Under the pieces are notes generated by a model, which worked only from the letters and a program-made list of their open reading frames with translations, made no database searches and had not been told where the DNA came from. A program made the position numbers and the translations under genes. Positions 49,425 through 57,618 of a DNA stretch of 64,000 nt are shown here, piece after piece (position 1 is the first letter of the stretch; the number at the start of each line of letters is the position of its first letter). Source of the DNA: Anaeromassilibacillus senegalensis (GTDB lineage Bacteria > Bacillota > Clostridia > Oscillospirales > Acutalibacteraceae); NCBI RefSeq assembly GCF_021531715.1, contig NZ_JAFBIT010000003.1, positions 1-64,000 on the forward strand, given 5' to 3'.

Positions 49425-49453
49425 AATTTAGCATGGGGATATGAAAAAGTCAA
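49425..49453 (-). promoter_or_regulatory. Promoter of the ABC exporter operon
   Basis: Minus strand: TTGACT (49453-49448), 17 bp, TAAATT (49430-49425). Confidence 0.6.
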
Positions 49454-49517
49454 CGGGCCATGCATAAAATGCAGAGAAAATGGAACATATTTTTAAGAAT
49501 TGTTAAGATTTATCCAC

Positions 49518-49546
49518 TTGCATTTTACATGGATGCGGAGTATAAT
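49518..49546 (+). promoter_or_regulatory. Promoter of the haemolysin III gene
   Basis: TTGCAT (49518-49523), 17 bp, TATAAT (49541-49546). Confidence 0.7.
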
Positions 49547-49612
49547 ATGAACATACCTAGTTTTGAAAACCAAATAAAAGAAAATTCGAAATCAGATAAA
49601 GGAGGCTTTTCC

Positions 49613-50326
49613 ATGCGGATGCAGACAGCATATGCCGGCGCGGCTGCCGGCGGGATGACGCGCAAGATTTGGCGCAGGGAAGACAGAGAGCGGCTGCGCC
49701 TGCCGCTGTATTCGCTCGGCGAAGAAATCTTCTCGGCGGTGTCGCACGGTGCGGCGGCGCTGTTCGGCGTAGCGGCGCTCGTGCTGCTGCTCGTTTTCTG
49801 CGAGAAAACGCCGCTTAAAGTCGTGAGCGTCTGCGTCTTCGGCGGCACGATGATTTTGCTCTACACGGTCTCGACGCTCTACCATGCGCTCGGCGTGAAC
49901 CGGGCGAAGCGCGTATTCCGCGTGCTCGACCACTGCACGATCTTTCTCCTGATCGCGGGCACGTATACGCCGATCACGCTCTGCTGCCTGCAGGGCGCGG
50001 TGGGCTTCACGCTGTTCGGCGTCGTGTGGGGCGCGGCGATTCTCGGCATCGCGCTGAATGCCGTCAATATGGAGCGGTTCAAGAAGCTCTCGATGGTCTG
50101 CTACCTCACGATGGGCTGGGTCGTAATTTTCGCACTCCGAACCGTTGTGGCGCGCATGTCCCCGTTCGGACTGTGGTGCCTTCTGGCAGGCGGCATAGCG
50201 TACACGGCCGGCGCGGTTGTGTACGGCTTCGGCAAGAAGATCCCGTATATGCATTCGGTCTGGCACCTTTTCGTGCTGGCGGGCAGCGTCCTGCACGCTC
50301 TGACCGTATATTCTGTTGTTTTGTAA
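49613..50326 (+). CDS. Haemolysin III / PAQR family membrane protein
   Basis: A 237-residue seven-helix membrane protein of the YqfA/HlyIII family. The zinc-site residues of this family are seen as SAVSHGAAA with a Ser-x3-His, TLYHALG, FRVLDHCTIF and the final MHSVWHLFVLAGSVLHAL with two histidines. The family is named after a Bacillus pore former, but most members are probably hydrolases of lipid amides or stress-related membrane proteins. The start at 49613 has AAAGGAGG 7 bases upstream. It has its own promoter. Confidence 0.85.
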   Translation: MRMQTAYAGAAAGGMTRKIWRREDRERLRLPLYSLGEEIFSAVSHGAAALFGVAALVLLLVFCEKTPLKVVSVCVFGGTMILLYTVSTLYHALGVNRAKRVFRVLDHCTIFLLIAGTYTPITLCCLQGAVGFTLFGVVWGAAILGIALNAVNMERFKKLSMVCYLTMGWVVIFALRTVVARMSPFGLWCLLAGGIAYTAGAVVYGFGKKIPYMHSVWHLFVLAGSVLHALTVYSVVL

Positions 50327-50365
50327 CGCCGCGGGCGAGAACAAATGAAAGGATGGAAAAACGTG

Positions 50366-51319
50366 AAAGTATCCGAATTCACCTTTAATTCCTGCACAGC
50401 GCACAACAAAATCTTTACAAGGCTGTACGAGCCGGACACCGCGCCCGTCGCCGTTCTGCAGATCGCGCACGGCATGGCAGAGCACAGCGCGCTGTATAAG
50501 CCGTTCTGCGAGTACATGGCGCAGCGCGGCTTTGTTGTCGCGATCAACGATCACCTCGGACATGGACGAAGTGTGACCTCCGGCGCGCTGTACGGGCATT
50601 TCGGCGACCGTGGCGGGCTGTACAATGTCGTCGAAGACGTGCGGAACCTGCAGTCCATTCTGCGCAAAAAGTATCCGGAGCTGCCGTATTTCCTGATGGG
50701 CCACAGCATGGGCTCGTTCATCGCGCGCGAATTCGCAGCGGCGTACGGCACGTCGCTGACGGGCGTTGTGTTCATGGGCACGAGCGCGGGCATTCCCGAA
50801 GCCGTCTGGCGGGCGGAGCGCGCGTATCTCAATATGCTGAAGAAATCGAAGGGCGCGCGGGCAAAGCTGCCGTACCTCGAAAAGATGGCGACCGGCCCCT
50901 ACAATAAGAAATTTAAGCCGAACCGCACGCCGTACGACTGGGTGACGAGCAAGGAGGAAGAGGTCGACCGTTTTCAGAACGACCCGCTTTGCGGCTTCCC
51001 GCTGACCGTGCAGGGATACATAGATCTCGGCACGCTGCTGCATGCGATCAACACCGACGAGTGGTACCGCCGCGTGCCGAAGAAGCTGCCGATTTATCTG
51101 ATTTCCGGCGAGCAGGACCCCGTGGGCGATATGGGGCGCGGCGTACGGAAGGTTGATAAAAAGCTGCGCGAGACGGGCCACAACGTCAAGCTGACGCTTT
51201 ACCCGCGCATCCGCCACGCGCTCGTCACAGAGATGAACAGCGCGCAGGTCTTCGCGGATCTTTACGCGTTTTTCACCGCGCTGCTCCCGAAAACGGAGAA
51301 TGCGCCCGCAGAGAAATAA
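50366..51319 (+). CDS. Alpha/beta hydrolase (monoacylglycerol-lipase-like)
   Basis: A 317-residue Hydrolase_4-type serine hydrolase. The oxyanion loop is QIAHGMAEHS, followed by DHLGHGRS. The nucleophile is in LMGHSMGSFIA (G-x-S-x-G), the acid in ISGEQDPVGD and the base in RIRHALVTEM. The GTG at 50366 has AAAGGATGG 7 bases upstream; the ATG at 50345 would add seven residues but has only a weak site. It probably cleaves lysophospholipids or monoglycerides in the cytosol. Confidence 0.85.
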   Translation, partial: KVSEFTFNSCTAHNKIFTRLYEPDTAPVAVLQIAHGMAEHSALYKPFCEYMAQRGFVVAINDHLGHGRSVTSGALYGHFGDRGGLYNVVEDVRNLQSILRKKYPELPYFLMGHSMGSFIAREFAAAYGTSLTGVVFMGTSAGIPEAVWRAERAYLNMLKKSKGARAKLPYLEKMATGPYNKKFKPNRTPYDWVTSKEEEVDRFQNDPLCGFPLTVQGYIDLGTLLHAINTDEWYRRVPKKLPIYLISGEQDPVGDMGRGVRKVDKKLRETGHNVKLTLYPRIRHALVTEMNSAQVFADLYAFFTALLPKTENAPAEK

Positions 51320-51333
51320 ATACTGCGCTTTGC

Positions 51334-51375
51334 CGCGCCCGCCCGGACGATGCATCCGGTGCGGGCGCGTTTTTT
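51334..51375 (+). terminator. Terminator after the lipase-like gene
   Basis: Stem CGCGCCCGC-CCGG / CCGG-T-GCGGGCGCG followed by six T. Confidence 0.75.
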
Positions 51376-51437
51376 CGCATATCCGGCCTGTACCGCGCCA
51401 TATACTGGGCTGTAAGCGCGGAAAGGCAGGCGGTTTT

Positions 51438-52298
51438 ATGTACGGGATCGTAAATCTGAAGCGATGGCTGCGGTACGCTGCGGCGGCGGTGCTCGCGGCC
51501 GGTGCCGTGGGCGTGTTCGGCACGCTGCTCACGGTGTTCGCGGCGGACAGCGGCGTGGAGCTGCCGGTCATCATGTACCACGCCGTCATCGACGACAGCG
51601 CCCGGCTCGGCAAATACGTGATCTCGCCGACGGAGCTGGAGAACGACTTCCGCTGGCTCAAGAGCCACGGCTACACGGCGGTGCTCTCCGAAGACCTGAT
51701 CCACTACACGGAGACGGGCGCGCCGCTGCCGGAGAAGCCGGTGCTGATCACGTTTGACGACGGCTACTACAACAACTACCTCTACGCGTTCCCGGCGGCA
51801 AAGCAGTACTGCATGAAGTTCGTGCTCTCGCCGATCGGCAAGTGCGCCGACCTCTACACCGAGACGCCCGACCAAAGCCCGTATTACGCGCACGCCACGT
51901 GGGAGATGCTGCGCGAAATGCAGGATTCCGGCCTCGTTGAGATCGGCAACCACACGTATGACCTGCACAGCTCGGACGGCGCACGGCTCGGCACGAAGCG
52001 GCTTTCCACCGAATCGATGGACGCGTACCGCGAGATGCTCTCGGAGGACGTTTTGCTCTTCCAGGAGAAGGCGAAGACGAATCTCGGGCGCGAGCCGGTG
52101 CTGTTTGCCTATCCGTTCGGCGCGGTGAGCGAGGGCGAGCCGGAGATCATTGCGGAGCTCGGCTTCAAGGTCACGCTGTCATGCGAGGAGCGCACGAGTA
52201 CCGTCACGCGCGACCCGCAGAGCCTCATATACCTCGGCCGCTATCTGCGTCCTACGGGCGAGACGAGCGAAGCGTTTTTCAGCCGCATTCTGGGCTAA
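51438..52298 (+). CDS. Polysaccharide deacetylase (PgdA/PdaA type)
   Basis: A 286-residue secreted or membrane-tethered NodB-fold deacetylase. One N-terminal helix (YAAAAVLAAGAVGVFGTLLTVFA) anchors or exports it. Motif 1 is LITFDDGYYNNY with the catalytic Asp and metal Asp. Motif 2 is EIGNHTYDLHS with the two metal histidines four residues apart. Motif 3 lies around LFAYPFGAVS. Likely substrate is N-acetylated peptidoglycan or a wall glycan. The start at 51438 follows AAAGGCAGGCGG. It precedes an amidase gene by 25 bases, forming a wall-remodelling unit that continues into a transporter. Confidence 0.88.
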   Translation: MYGIVNLKRWLRYAAAAVLAAGAVGVFGTLLTVFAADSGVELPVIMYHAVIDDSARLGKYVISPTELENDFRWLKSHGYTAVLSEDLIHYTETGAPLPEKPVLITFDDGYYNNYLYAFPAAKQYCMKFVLSPIGKCADLYTETPDQSPYYAHATWEMLREMQDSGLVEIGNHTYDLHSSDGARLGTKRLSTESMDAYREMLSEDVLLFQEKAKTNLGREPVLFAYPFGAVSEGEPEIIAELGFKVTLSCEERTSTVTRDPQSLIYLGRYLRPTGETSEAFFSRILG

Positions 52299-52323
52299 CT
52301 TTTTACAGAACAGGAGATTTGCT

Positions 52324-52863
52324 ATGCCAACGATTTATCTGAGTCCGTCCCTGCAGCCCTTCAACAAGTATCTGACGACCGGCGATGAGCAGTACTGGAT
52401 GAACCTCATCGCCGACGACATGGTGCCGCTGCTCGAGCAGAACGGCATCACGGTCAAGCGCAACACGCCGGGCACGACGCTCGGGCAGGCGATCCGCGAA
52501 TCGAACGCGGGCAATTATGACCTGCATCTCGCGCTGCATTCGAACGCCGGGCCGGTCAACCTCGCGGGCAAGCTGCGCGGCCCGGACGTCTATTATTATC
52601 CGTACAGCTCGGCGGGCAAGCGCGCGGCGGAGATCATCGCCGACAACCTGCGCAAGATCTATCCCGATCCCGATCTCGTCAGTACGGTCGCGACGACGAA
52701 GCTCGCCGAGATCACGAAGACGAGCGCGCCCGCGGTGCTGGTGGAGATCGCCTACCATGACAATCCGCAGGATGAGGCGTGGATCCGCAACAACATCCCG
52801 CTGATCGCGCAGAACCTCGCGATGTCCGTCTGCGAATATCTCGGGCAGAACTGCGCGCTGTGA
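52324..52863 (+). CDS. N-acetylmuramoyl-L-alanine amidase (Amidase_3-like)
   Basis: A 179-residue protein that opens with IYLSPSLQPFN and carries the later metal and catalytic parts of the Amidase_3 fold: His in HLALHSNAG and Glu in VLVEIAYHDNP. The first histidine expected near the N-terminus is replaced or displaced in SLQPFN, as in related short clostridial amidases. No signal peptide is seen, so it may be cytosolic or exported otherwise. It follows the deacetylase and its stop overlaps the GTG of the symporter (GTGA). Confidence 0.75.
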   Translation: MPTIYLSPSLQPFNKYLTTGDEQYWMNLIADDMVPLLEQNGITVKRNTPGTTLGQAIRESNAGNYDLHLALHSNAGPVNLAGKLRGPDVYYYPYSSAGKRAAEIIADNLRKIYPDPDLVSTVATTKLAEITKTSAPAVLVEIAYHDNPQDEAWIRNNIPLIAQNLAMSVCEYLGQNCAL

Positions 52864-54176
52864 GCGTTCTGCGTGATGTGCTCTGGGGGCCGCACGTCCT
52901 GCTGCTGATCCTTGCGGCGGGCGTGTGGTTCACACTGCGCGGGCGGTTTATGCAGCTCTGGCGTCTGCCGCGTCTTGCGGCGGGCGCGCTCCGGGGCGGG
53001 GATCCGGCGGGAGAGGAGCATGTCTCCGCGTTTCAGGCGCTCACCGCGTCGCTCGCCGGCTCGCTCGGCACGGGGAATATCATCGGCGTCGCGGCGGCGC
53101 TCACGGCCGGCGGCCCGGGTGCGATCGTCTGGATGTGGATCTCGGCGTTCTTCGGCATGATGACCGTCTACGCCGAGAGCGTCCTCGCGGCGAAGTTCGC
53201 ATCGCCGGACGCCCCCGGCGCGGTCGGCTATGTCCGCCGCGCGCTCGGCCGTCACGCCGCGAAGCTCTATGCCGCCGGCTGCGTGCTCTCGGCGCTCGGC
53301 ATGGGTACGATGGCGCAGACCGGCGCGGTTTCCGCCGCGCTCCAAGCCATACGCGTGCCGCCGTGGGTGTCCGGTGTTTTGGTCGCCGCGCTGCTGGTGC
53401 TCTGCGTGCGGGGCGGGCTGCAGAAGGCCGTGCGCGTCACCGAAAAGCTCGTGCCGTTTATGGCTGGGCTTTTTCTGCTTGCATCGGGCGCGGTGCTCGT
53501 TCTGCGGTATGACCGCATCCCCGGCGCGGTGGCTTCCATGCTGCACGCGGCGTTCACGTGGCGCGCGGGAGCGGGCGGCGCGGTCGGGATGCTGACCGCA
53601 ATGCGCGTCGGCGTTTCGCGCGGCGTGTTCACGAACGAGGCCGGTCTTGGCAGCGGCACGTTTGCGCTGGCACGCGCGGCGGGCAAGACGCCGGAGCAGA
53701 TCGGCACGCTCGGCGCGCTGCAGGTCTTTATCGACACCATCGTGCTGTGCACGATTACGGCGCTCTGTCTGCTCGTGTCCCCGGCGGCAGGCGACGGCGC
53801 GGCGCAGACGCTCGCCTCGTTCTCGGCGGTGCTCGACGGCGCGGGCAATGCGGCGGTATCTGTTTCCATGGCGCTTTTTGCCTTTGCGACGGTCGTCGCG
53901 TGGAGCTGCTACGGCATGGACGCGCTGCATGTCCTTGCGCCTTCGGCCGGGCGCGCGGGCAGGCGCATCTATGTGGCGTTTGCTGCGCTTTCGTGCTTTC
54001 TCGGCTGTATTCTGCCGTTTACCGGTGTGCTTTCCTTCTGCGACGCCTTCAACGGCGTGATGGCCATTCCGAATATTCTCTCCCTATTCCTGCTCTCCGG
54101 CTGCGTTTTCGGAAAAAACTGTCAGAACCTCAAAAAACCTTATGGGATTTTAATGCGAAAAGAGAAAAAAGTATAG
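52860..54176 (+). CDS. Sodium:alanine/glycine symporter (AGCS family)
   Basis: A 438-residue membrane protein with about ten helices. Signature regions are GSLGTGNIIGVAAALTAGGPGA, the conserved AESVLAAKF (ACSC-type motif), RVGVSRGVFTNEAGLGSG and FAFATVVAWSCYG. Imports alanine or glycine with sodium. The start is a GTG at 52860 overlapping the amidase stop by 4 bases, which gives coupled translation with a wall amidase; recycling of peptidoglycan alanine is a plausible link (inference). The frame upstream of 52860 is antisense-like and without homology. It ends just before the DarA promoter. Confidence 0.88.
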   Translation: MSVLRDVLWGPHVLLLILAAGVWFTLRGRFMQLWRLPRLAAGALRGGDPAGEEHVSAFQALTASLAGSLGTGNIIGVAAALTAGGPGAIVWMWISAFFGMMTVYAESVLAAKFASPDAPGAVGYVRRALGRHAAKLYAAGCVLSALGMGTMAQTGAVSAALQAIRVPPWVSGVLVAALLVLCVRGGLQKAVRVTEKLVPFMAGLFLLASGAVLVLRYDRIPGAVASMLHAAFTWRAGAGGAVGMLTAMRVGVSRGVFTNEAGLGSGTFALARAAGKTPEQIGTLGALQVFIDTIVLCTITALCLLVSPAAGDGAAQTLASFSAVLDGAGNAAVSVSMALFAFATVVAWSCYGMDALHVLAPSAGRAGRRIYVAFAALSCFLGCILPFTGVLSFCDAFNGVMAIPNILSLFLLSGCVFGKNCQNLKKPYGILMRKEKKV

Positions 54177-54202
54177 ATTTTTTAGCGCCGAGATGATAGA
54201 AT
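54174..54202 (+). promoter_or_regulatory. Probable promoter of the darA-holB-ricT block
   Basis: TAGATT (about 54174-54179), 17 bp, TAGAAT (about 54197-54202), overlapping the symporter stop. Confidence 0.45.
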
Positions 54203-54279
54203 AGAATTGAACTGCGGGCACGGCCTCGCGGAAAGAAAAAACAAGGCTCAGCCAAAAAATACAAGGAGGCAGTTTTACT

Positions 54280-54603
54280 ATGAAACTTATTCTTGCAATT
54301 GTCAGCAACGATGACAGCGGCGCGGTATCCTCCGCGCTGACCAGAGGCGGCTTCTCCGTCACGAAGCTCGCGACGACAGGCGGTTTCCTGATGGCCGGCA
54401 ACACCACGTTTATCTCCGGTGTTGAGGATGAGAAAGTGGATGAGGTCATCGGCGTCATCGCGAAGCACTCGAGCCGCAGAACGCAGATTGTACCGAGCAC
54501 CTCCACGATGGATGTGGGCATGTACTCCTCGTTCCCGGTCGAGGTCACCGTCGGCGGCTCCACGATCTTCGTTCTGAACGTCGACCGCTTCGAGAAGGTC
54601 TAA
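54280..54603 (+). CDS. darA: Cyclic-di-AMP receptor protein (PII-like)
   Basis: A 107-residue PII-like signalling protein (also PstA/YaaQ). KLILAIVSNDDSGAVSSALT forms the first strand and helix. The c-di-AMP contact TTGGFLMAGNTTF and the T-loop-like region around STMDVGMYSSFPVEV are intact. It forms a trimer that senses c-di-AMP in osmolyte control. The next gene holB starts at the base after its stop, as in the yaaQ-holB order of B. subtilis. A strong AAGGAGG is 8 bases upstream. Confidence 0.93.
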   Translation: MKLILAIVSNDDSGAVSSALTRGGFSVTKLATTGGFLMAGNTTFISGVEDEKVDEVIGVIAKHSSRRTQIVPSTSTMDVGMYSSFPVEVTVGGSTIFVLNVDRFEKV

Positions 54604-55596
54604 ATGCAATTTGAAGGTTTTGTCGGCAATGCGGCGCTGAAGGCCGCGCTTTCGGGTGCGCTTTCCCGCCGCAGGCTGCCGCACGCGATTCTTCTGCAGG
54701 GCGAGGCAGGCCTCGGAAAGCGCACGCTCGCCCGGCTGATCGCGCGCGCTGCGGTCTGCCGCTCGGCGGACCGCGAAAATGCCCCGTGCGGCGTCTGCCC
54801 GTCGTGCATCCGCTCGGCGGCGGGCTCGCATCCGGATATCCGCATCATCTCAGGCAGCGGCGCGTCGAACGCGATCAGCGCCGAATCGGTCGAAAAGGTG
54901 ATCGCGGACGCGTACCGGCGTCCGGAGGAGGGCGACGCGAGCGTTTACCTGTTTTTCGTGGAAAACGGGATCTCGGACGCCGCGCAGAACAAGCTCTTAA
55001 AGCTCATCGAGGAACCGCCGCCCGGTGTCCTGTTTATTTTCACGGTGCCGTCGGCGGATCTTTTGCTGCCCACCATCCGCTCGCGCGCGCAGACATTCAC
55101 GCTGCGTGCACCGGACGAGCGCGAGGCGGCGGCGTATGTGGAACACAAAACGGGTATCCCGCCTGAGGAGGCGCTGGCGCTCGCTGCGCTGCACCGGGGC
55201 AACATCGGGAAAATGCTTTCGGACGGCGAAAACGGCCGCGCGGCGAAGGCAGCGCAGCTCGCGCAGGACATGGCGCTCGCCCTCGCGGAGGGCACGGAGC
55301 ACGACCTGCTCGCGGCGTCGGCGCCGCTCATCAAGGACAAGCCCTTGTTTCAGGAGACGGCCGTGCGCCTGCAGCTTTTATTCCGCGATGCGTGCATGGT
55401 GAAAAACGGCGTGAATACGGCTGCGGCGGGCACCCTGGACACGGCGCAGCGGCTCAACCGGAAGCTTTCGCTGCGGAGTCTGATGGCACTCTGTGAGATG
55501 ACCGCGCAGTATGCGAACTACATGCAGCGCAACGCGAACATGGCGCTGCTCGTCACGGCATTCTGCGCCAAAATGAGAGAAACCGCGGGCCGGTAA
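54604..55596 (+). CDS. holB: DNA polymerase III delta-prime subunit
   Basis: A 330-residue clamp-loader subunit. The AAA+ P-loop-like segment GEAGLGKRTLA has Arg where Thr/Ser binds magnesium, as expected for a delta-prime that does not hydrolyse ATP. Zinc-module cysteines are in CRSADRENAPCGVCPSC. The sensor region is LLKLIEEPPPGVLFIF. It opens the beta clamp with gamma/tau and delta. It starts one base after the darA stop, without a separate ribosome site, so it depends on darA translation. Confidence 0.93.
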   Translation: MQFEGFVGNAALKAALSGALSRRRLPHAILLQGEAGLGKRTLARLIARAAVCRSADRENAPCGVCPSCIRSAAGSHPDIRIISGSGASNAISAESVEKVIADAYRRPEEGDASVYLFFVENGISDAAQNKLLKLIEEPPPGVLFIFTVPSADLLLPTIRSRAQTFTLRAPDEREAAAYVEHKTGIPPEEALALAALHRGNIGKMLSDGENGRAAKAAQLAQDMALALAEGTEHDLLAASAPLIKDKPLFQETAVRLQLLFRDACMVKNGVNTAAAGTLDTAQRLNRKLSLRSLMALCEMTAQYANYMQRNANMALLVTAFCAKMRETAGR

Positions 55597-55624
55597 GCCC
55601 GCTTTGCGATAAAGGAGAACGGAC

Positions 55625-56491
55625 ATGGCCGAAGTAATCGGAGTCAGATTCAAAAATATGGGCAAGGTGTATTACTTTGACCCGAACGGCGAAAAGCTGG
55701 ATTCCGGCGACCGCGTGGTGGTGGAGACCGCGCGCGGCGTGGAATGCGGCGAGGTGGCGATGGCAAACCGCGACGTGGAGGAGGAATCCATCGTGCAGCC
55801 GCTCAAAAAGCTGATCCGCAAGGCGACGAAGGATGACCTGCGCCGCGTGGCGGAAAACGAAATCAAGGCGAAAAACGCTTTTACCCTCTGCGAAAAGAAG
55901 ATCGCGGAGCGGGGGCTTGAGATGAAGCTCGTCGATGTGGAATACACGTTTGACAACAGCAAGATCCTGTTTTACTTCACGGCGGACGGCCGCGTGGATT
56001 TCCGCGAGCTTGTCAAGGATCTCGCCGGTATGTTCCGCACGCGCATTGAGCTCAGACAGATCGGCGTGCGCGACGAGGCGAAGATGATCGGCGGCCTCGG
56101 CATCTGCGGGCGGCCGTTTTGCTGCGGCTCGTTCCTCGGCGGCTTCCAGCCGGTCTCGATCAAGATGGCGAAGGAGCAGGGGCTTTCGCTGAACCCGGTG
56201 AAGATCTCCGGCACATGCGGGCGCCTGATGTGCTGCCTCAAATACGAGCAGGAGGCGTATCTCGACCTGCTGCGCACCACGCCGAAGGTGAACGCCGTCG
56301 TTTCCACGCCGGACGGTCGCGGCGTCGTCATCGACCAGAACCTTCTGACCGGTAAGCTGACCGTACGGCTCGATAAAAATCCGGACGCCGCGCCCGGCAT
56401 TTATAAGGTCAAGGACGTCCGCGTCATCCGCGACGGGCAGATTCGGCTGAACAAAAAAGAGATCGAAGAGTTCAAAAAGCTCGAGGGCTGA
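55625..56491 (+). CDS. ricT: RicT/YaaT, PSP1-domain protein
   Basis: A 288-residue protein with the PSP1 C-terminal domain and the Cys clusters that bind an iron-sulfur centre in the Ric (YlbF-YmcA-YaaT) complex: GICGRPFCCGSFLGG and SGTCGRLMCCLKYEQEAYLDLL. In B. subtilis the complex assists RNase Y-dependent mRNA maturation and is needed for sporulation and competence. The position after holB is the same as in Bacillus, supporting the identity. Confidence 0.92.
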   Translation: MAEVIGVRFKNMGKVYYFDPNGEKLDSGDRVVVETARGVECGEVAMANRDVEEESIVQPLKKLIRKATKDDLRRVAENEIKAKNAFTLCEKKIAERGLEMKLVDVEYTFDNSKILFYFTADGRVDFRELVKDLAGMFRTRIELRQIGVRDEAKMIGGLGICGRPFCCGSFLGGFQPVSIKMAKEQGLSLNPVKISGTCGRLMCCLKYEQEAYLDLLRTTPKVNAVVSTPDGRGVVIDQNLLTGKLTVRLDKNPDAAPGIYKVKDVRVIRDGQIRLNKKEIEEFKKLEG

Positions 56492-56532
56492 GGATTTTAC
56501 CGAATTCAAACGGATGAGGAAACATTTTGTTC

Positions 56533-56560
56533 TTGCATTTTCACAAATTTGTGTTAGAAT
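56533..56560 (+). promoter_or_regulatory. Promoter of the ferredoxin gene
   Basis: TTGCAT (56533-56538), 16 bp, TAGAAT (56555-56560), about 30 bases before the start. Confidence 0.6.
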
Positions 56561-56591
56561 GTAGGTATCAACTATATGGAGGTGTCCTGTT

Positions 56592-56762
56592 ATGGCATAT
56601 AAAATTACAGACGCTTGCATCGCTTGCGGCGCGTGCGCGGACGCATGTCCGGTCAGCGCGATCTCCGAGGGTGACGGCAAGTACGAGATCGACGAGGCTA
56701 CTTGCATCGAGTGCGGCGCATGCGCAGACACATGCCCGGTTGGCGCTCCGGAGCAGGCTTAA
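56592..56762 (+). CDS. 2[4Fe-4S] ferredoxin
   Basis: A 56-residue clostridial-type ferredoxin. Two C-x2-C-x2-C-x3-C-P motifs are intact (CIACGACADACP and CIECGACADTCP), holding two low-potential clusters with the usual internal symmetry. It starts MAYKIT with AGGTGTCC upstream, its own promoter and its own terminator. It carries electrons for the anaerobic metabolism of the cell. It is short of the length at which frame finders list genes. Confidence 0.95.
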   Translation: MAYKITDACIACGACADACPVSAISEGDGKYEIDEATCIECGACADTCPVGAPEQA

Positions 56763-56780
56763 TCGTTCCAAAAACAAGAG

Positions 56781-56812
56781 AGGGCTGCCGCGCGATGCGG
56801 CGGTCCTTTTTC
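56781..56812 (+). terminator. Terminator of the ferredoxin gene
   Basis: An 11-bp stem (56781-56791 / 56797-56807, two wobble pairs) with a 5-base loop and T5. Confidence 0.8.
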
Positions 56813-56856
56813 TTTCCCCGGCGTTCCGGGAGAATCTGCAGAAAGGAAGAGGCGAG

Positions 56857-57618
56857 ATGACCGAGGATATGCACTGGGAGCCGCTGGCCAAAAACTGCCG
56901 CGTGCTGGTCAGCCGTGCGCACCGCTTTACGACCGATACGATTCTGCTCGCGCATTTCGCCGCGCCGCGCCGCCGCGAGCGCTGCGCCGATTTCGGCACC
57001 GGCTGCGGCACGATTCCGCTGCTGTGGCACGTGCGCTATGCGCCGCGCGCAATCACCGGCGTGGAGCTCGGTGAGCAGGCCGCCGAGCAGGCCGAAATTT
57101 CCGTGCGGGAAAACGGATTTCAGGACGGCATTTCCATCCGGCGCGGCGATATTCGCGACATCCGCACGGTCTTTCCCGAGCCGGAGCTCGACCTCGTCGC
57201 CTGTAACCCGCCGTACAAGGCGGTCGGTGCGGGGCTGCGCAACGAGGATGCGCGCATGGAAAACGCGCGGCATGAGTGTACCTGCACGCTGGAGGACGTC
57301 GCCCGCGCGGCGAAGGCGGTGCTGCGCTTTGGCGGACGGCTGTGTATCTGCCAGCGCCCCGAGCGATTGACGGACGCGATGTGCGTGTTCCGCGAAAACG
57401 GACTGGAGCCGAAAAAGCTGCGCCTCGTGCAGCAGCGTGCGGACAGCGCGCCGATGCTCTTTCTGCTCGAAGCGCGGCGCGGCGGCAAGCCCGGCCTGCA
57501 GCTTCTGCCCACGCTCGTGATCGAGGACGGCGCGGGCGGCTTCTCAAAGGAAATGCTCGAGATCTACGGGGACTATAAGGATGGTCATGAAGGGGGACGC
57601 TCCAATGGAGGAGAATAA
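56857..57618 (+). CDS. tRNA1(Val) adenine-37-N6 methyltransferase-like protein
   Basis: A 253-residue methylase of the YfiC/TrmN6 (YabB) family. Opens EPLAKNCRVLVSRAHRFTTDTILLA, then motif I CADFGTGCGTIPLL, VELGEQAAEQAE, and catalytic NPPY in DLVACNPPYKAVG. The C-terminal part (GGKPGLQLLPTLVIEDGAG) is typical. In relatives it methylates N6 of A37 in tRNA-Val or acts on a related RNA. The 3' end overlaps rsmI by 14 bases. Confidence 0.85.
   Translation: MTEDMHWEPLAKNCRVLVSRAHRFTTDTILLAHFAAPRRRERCADFGTGCGTIPLLWHVRYAPRAITGVELGEQAAEQAEISVRENGFQDGISIRRGDIRDIRTVFPEPELDLVACNPPYKAVGAGLRNEDARMENARHECTCTLEDVARAAKAVLRFGGRLCICQRPERLTDAMCVFRENGLEPKKLRLVQQRADSAPMLFLLEARRGGKPGLQLLPTLVIEDGAGGFSKEMLEIYGDYKDGHEGGRSNGGE

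Noticed and set aside
49592-51661. 689-codon minus-strand frame
   Set aside because: Antisense to the haemolysin III and lipase-like genes, both of which have intact motifs and ribosome sites.
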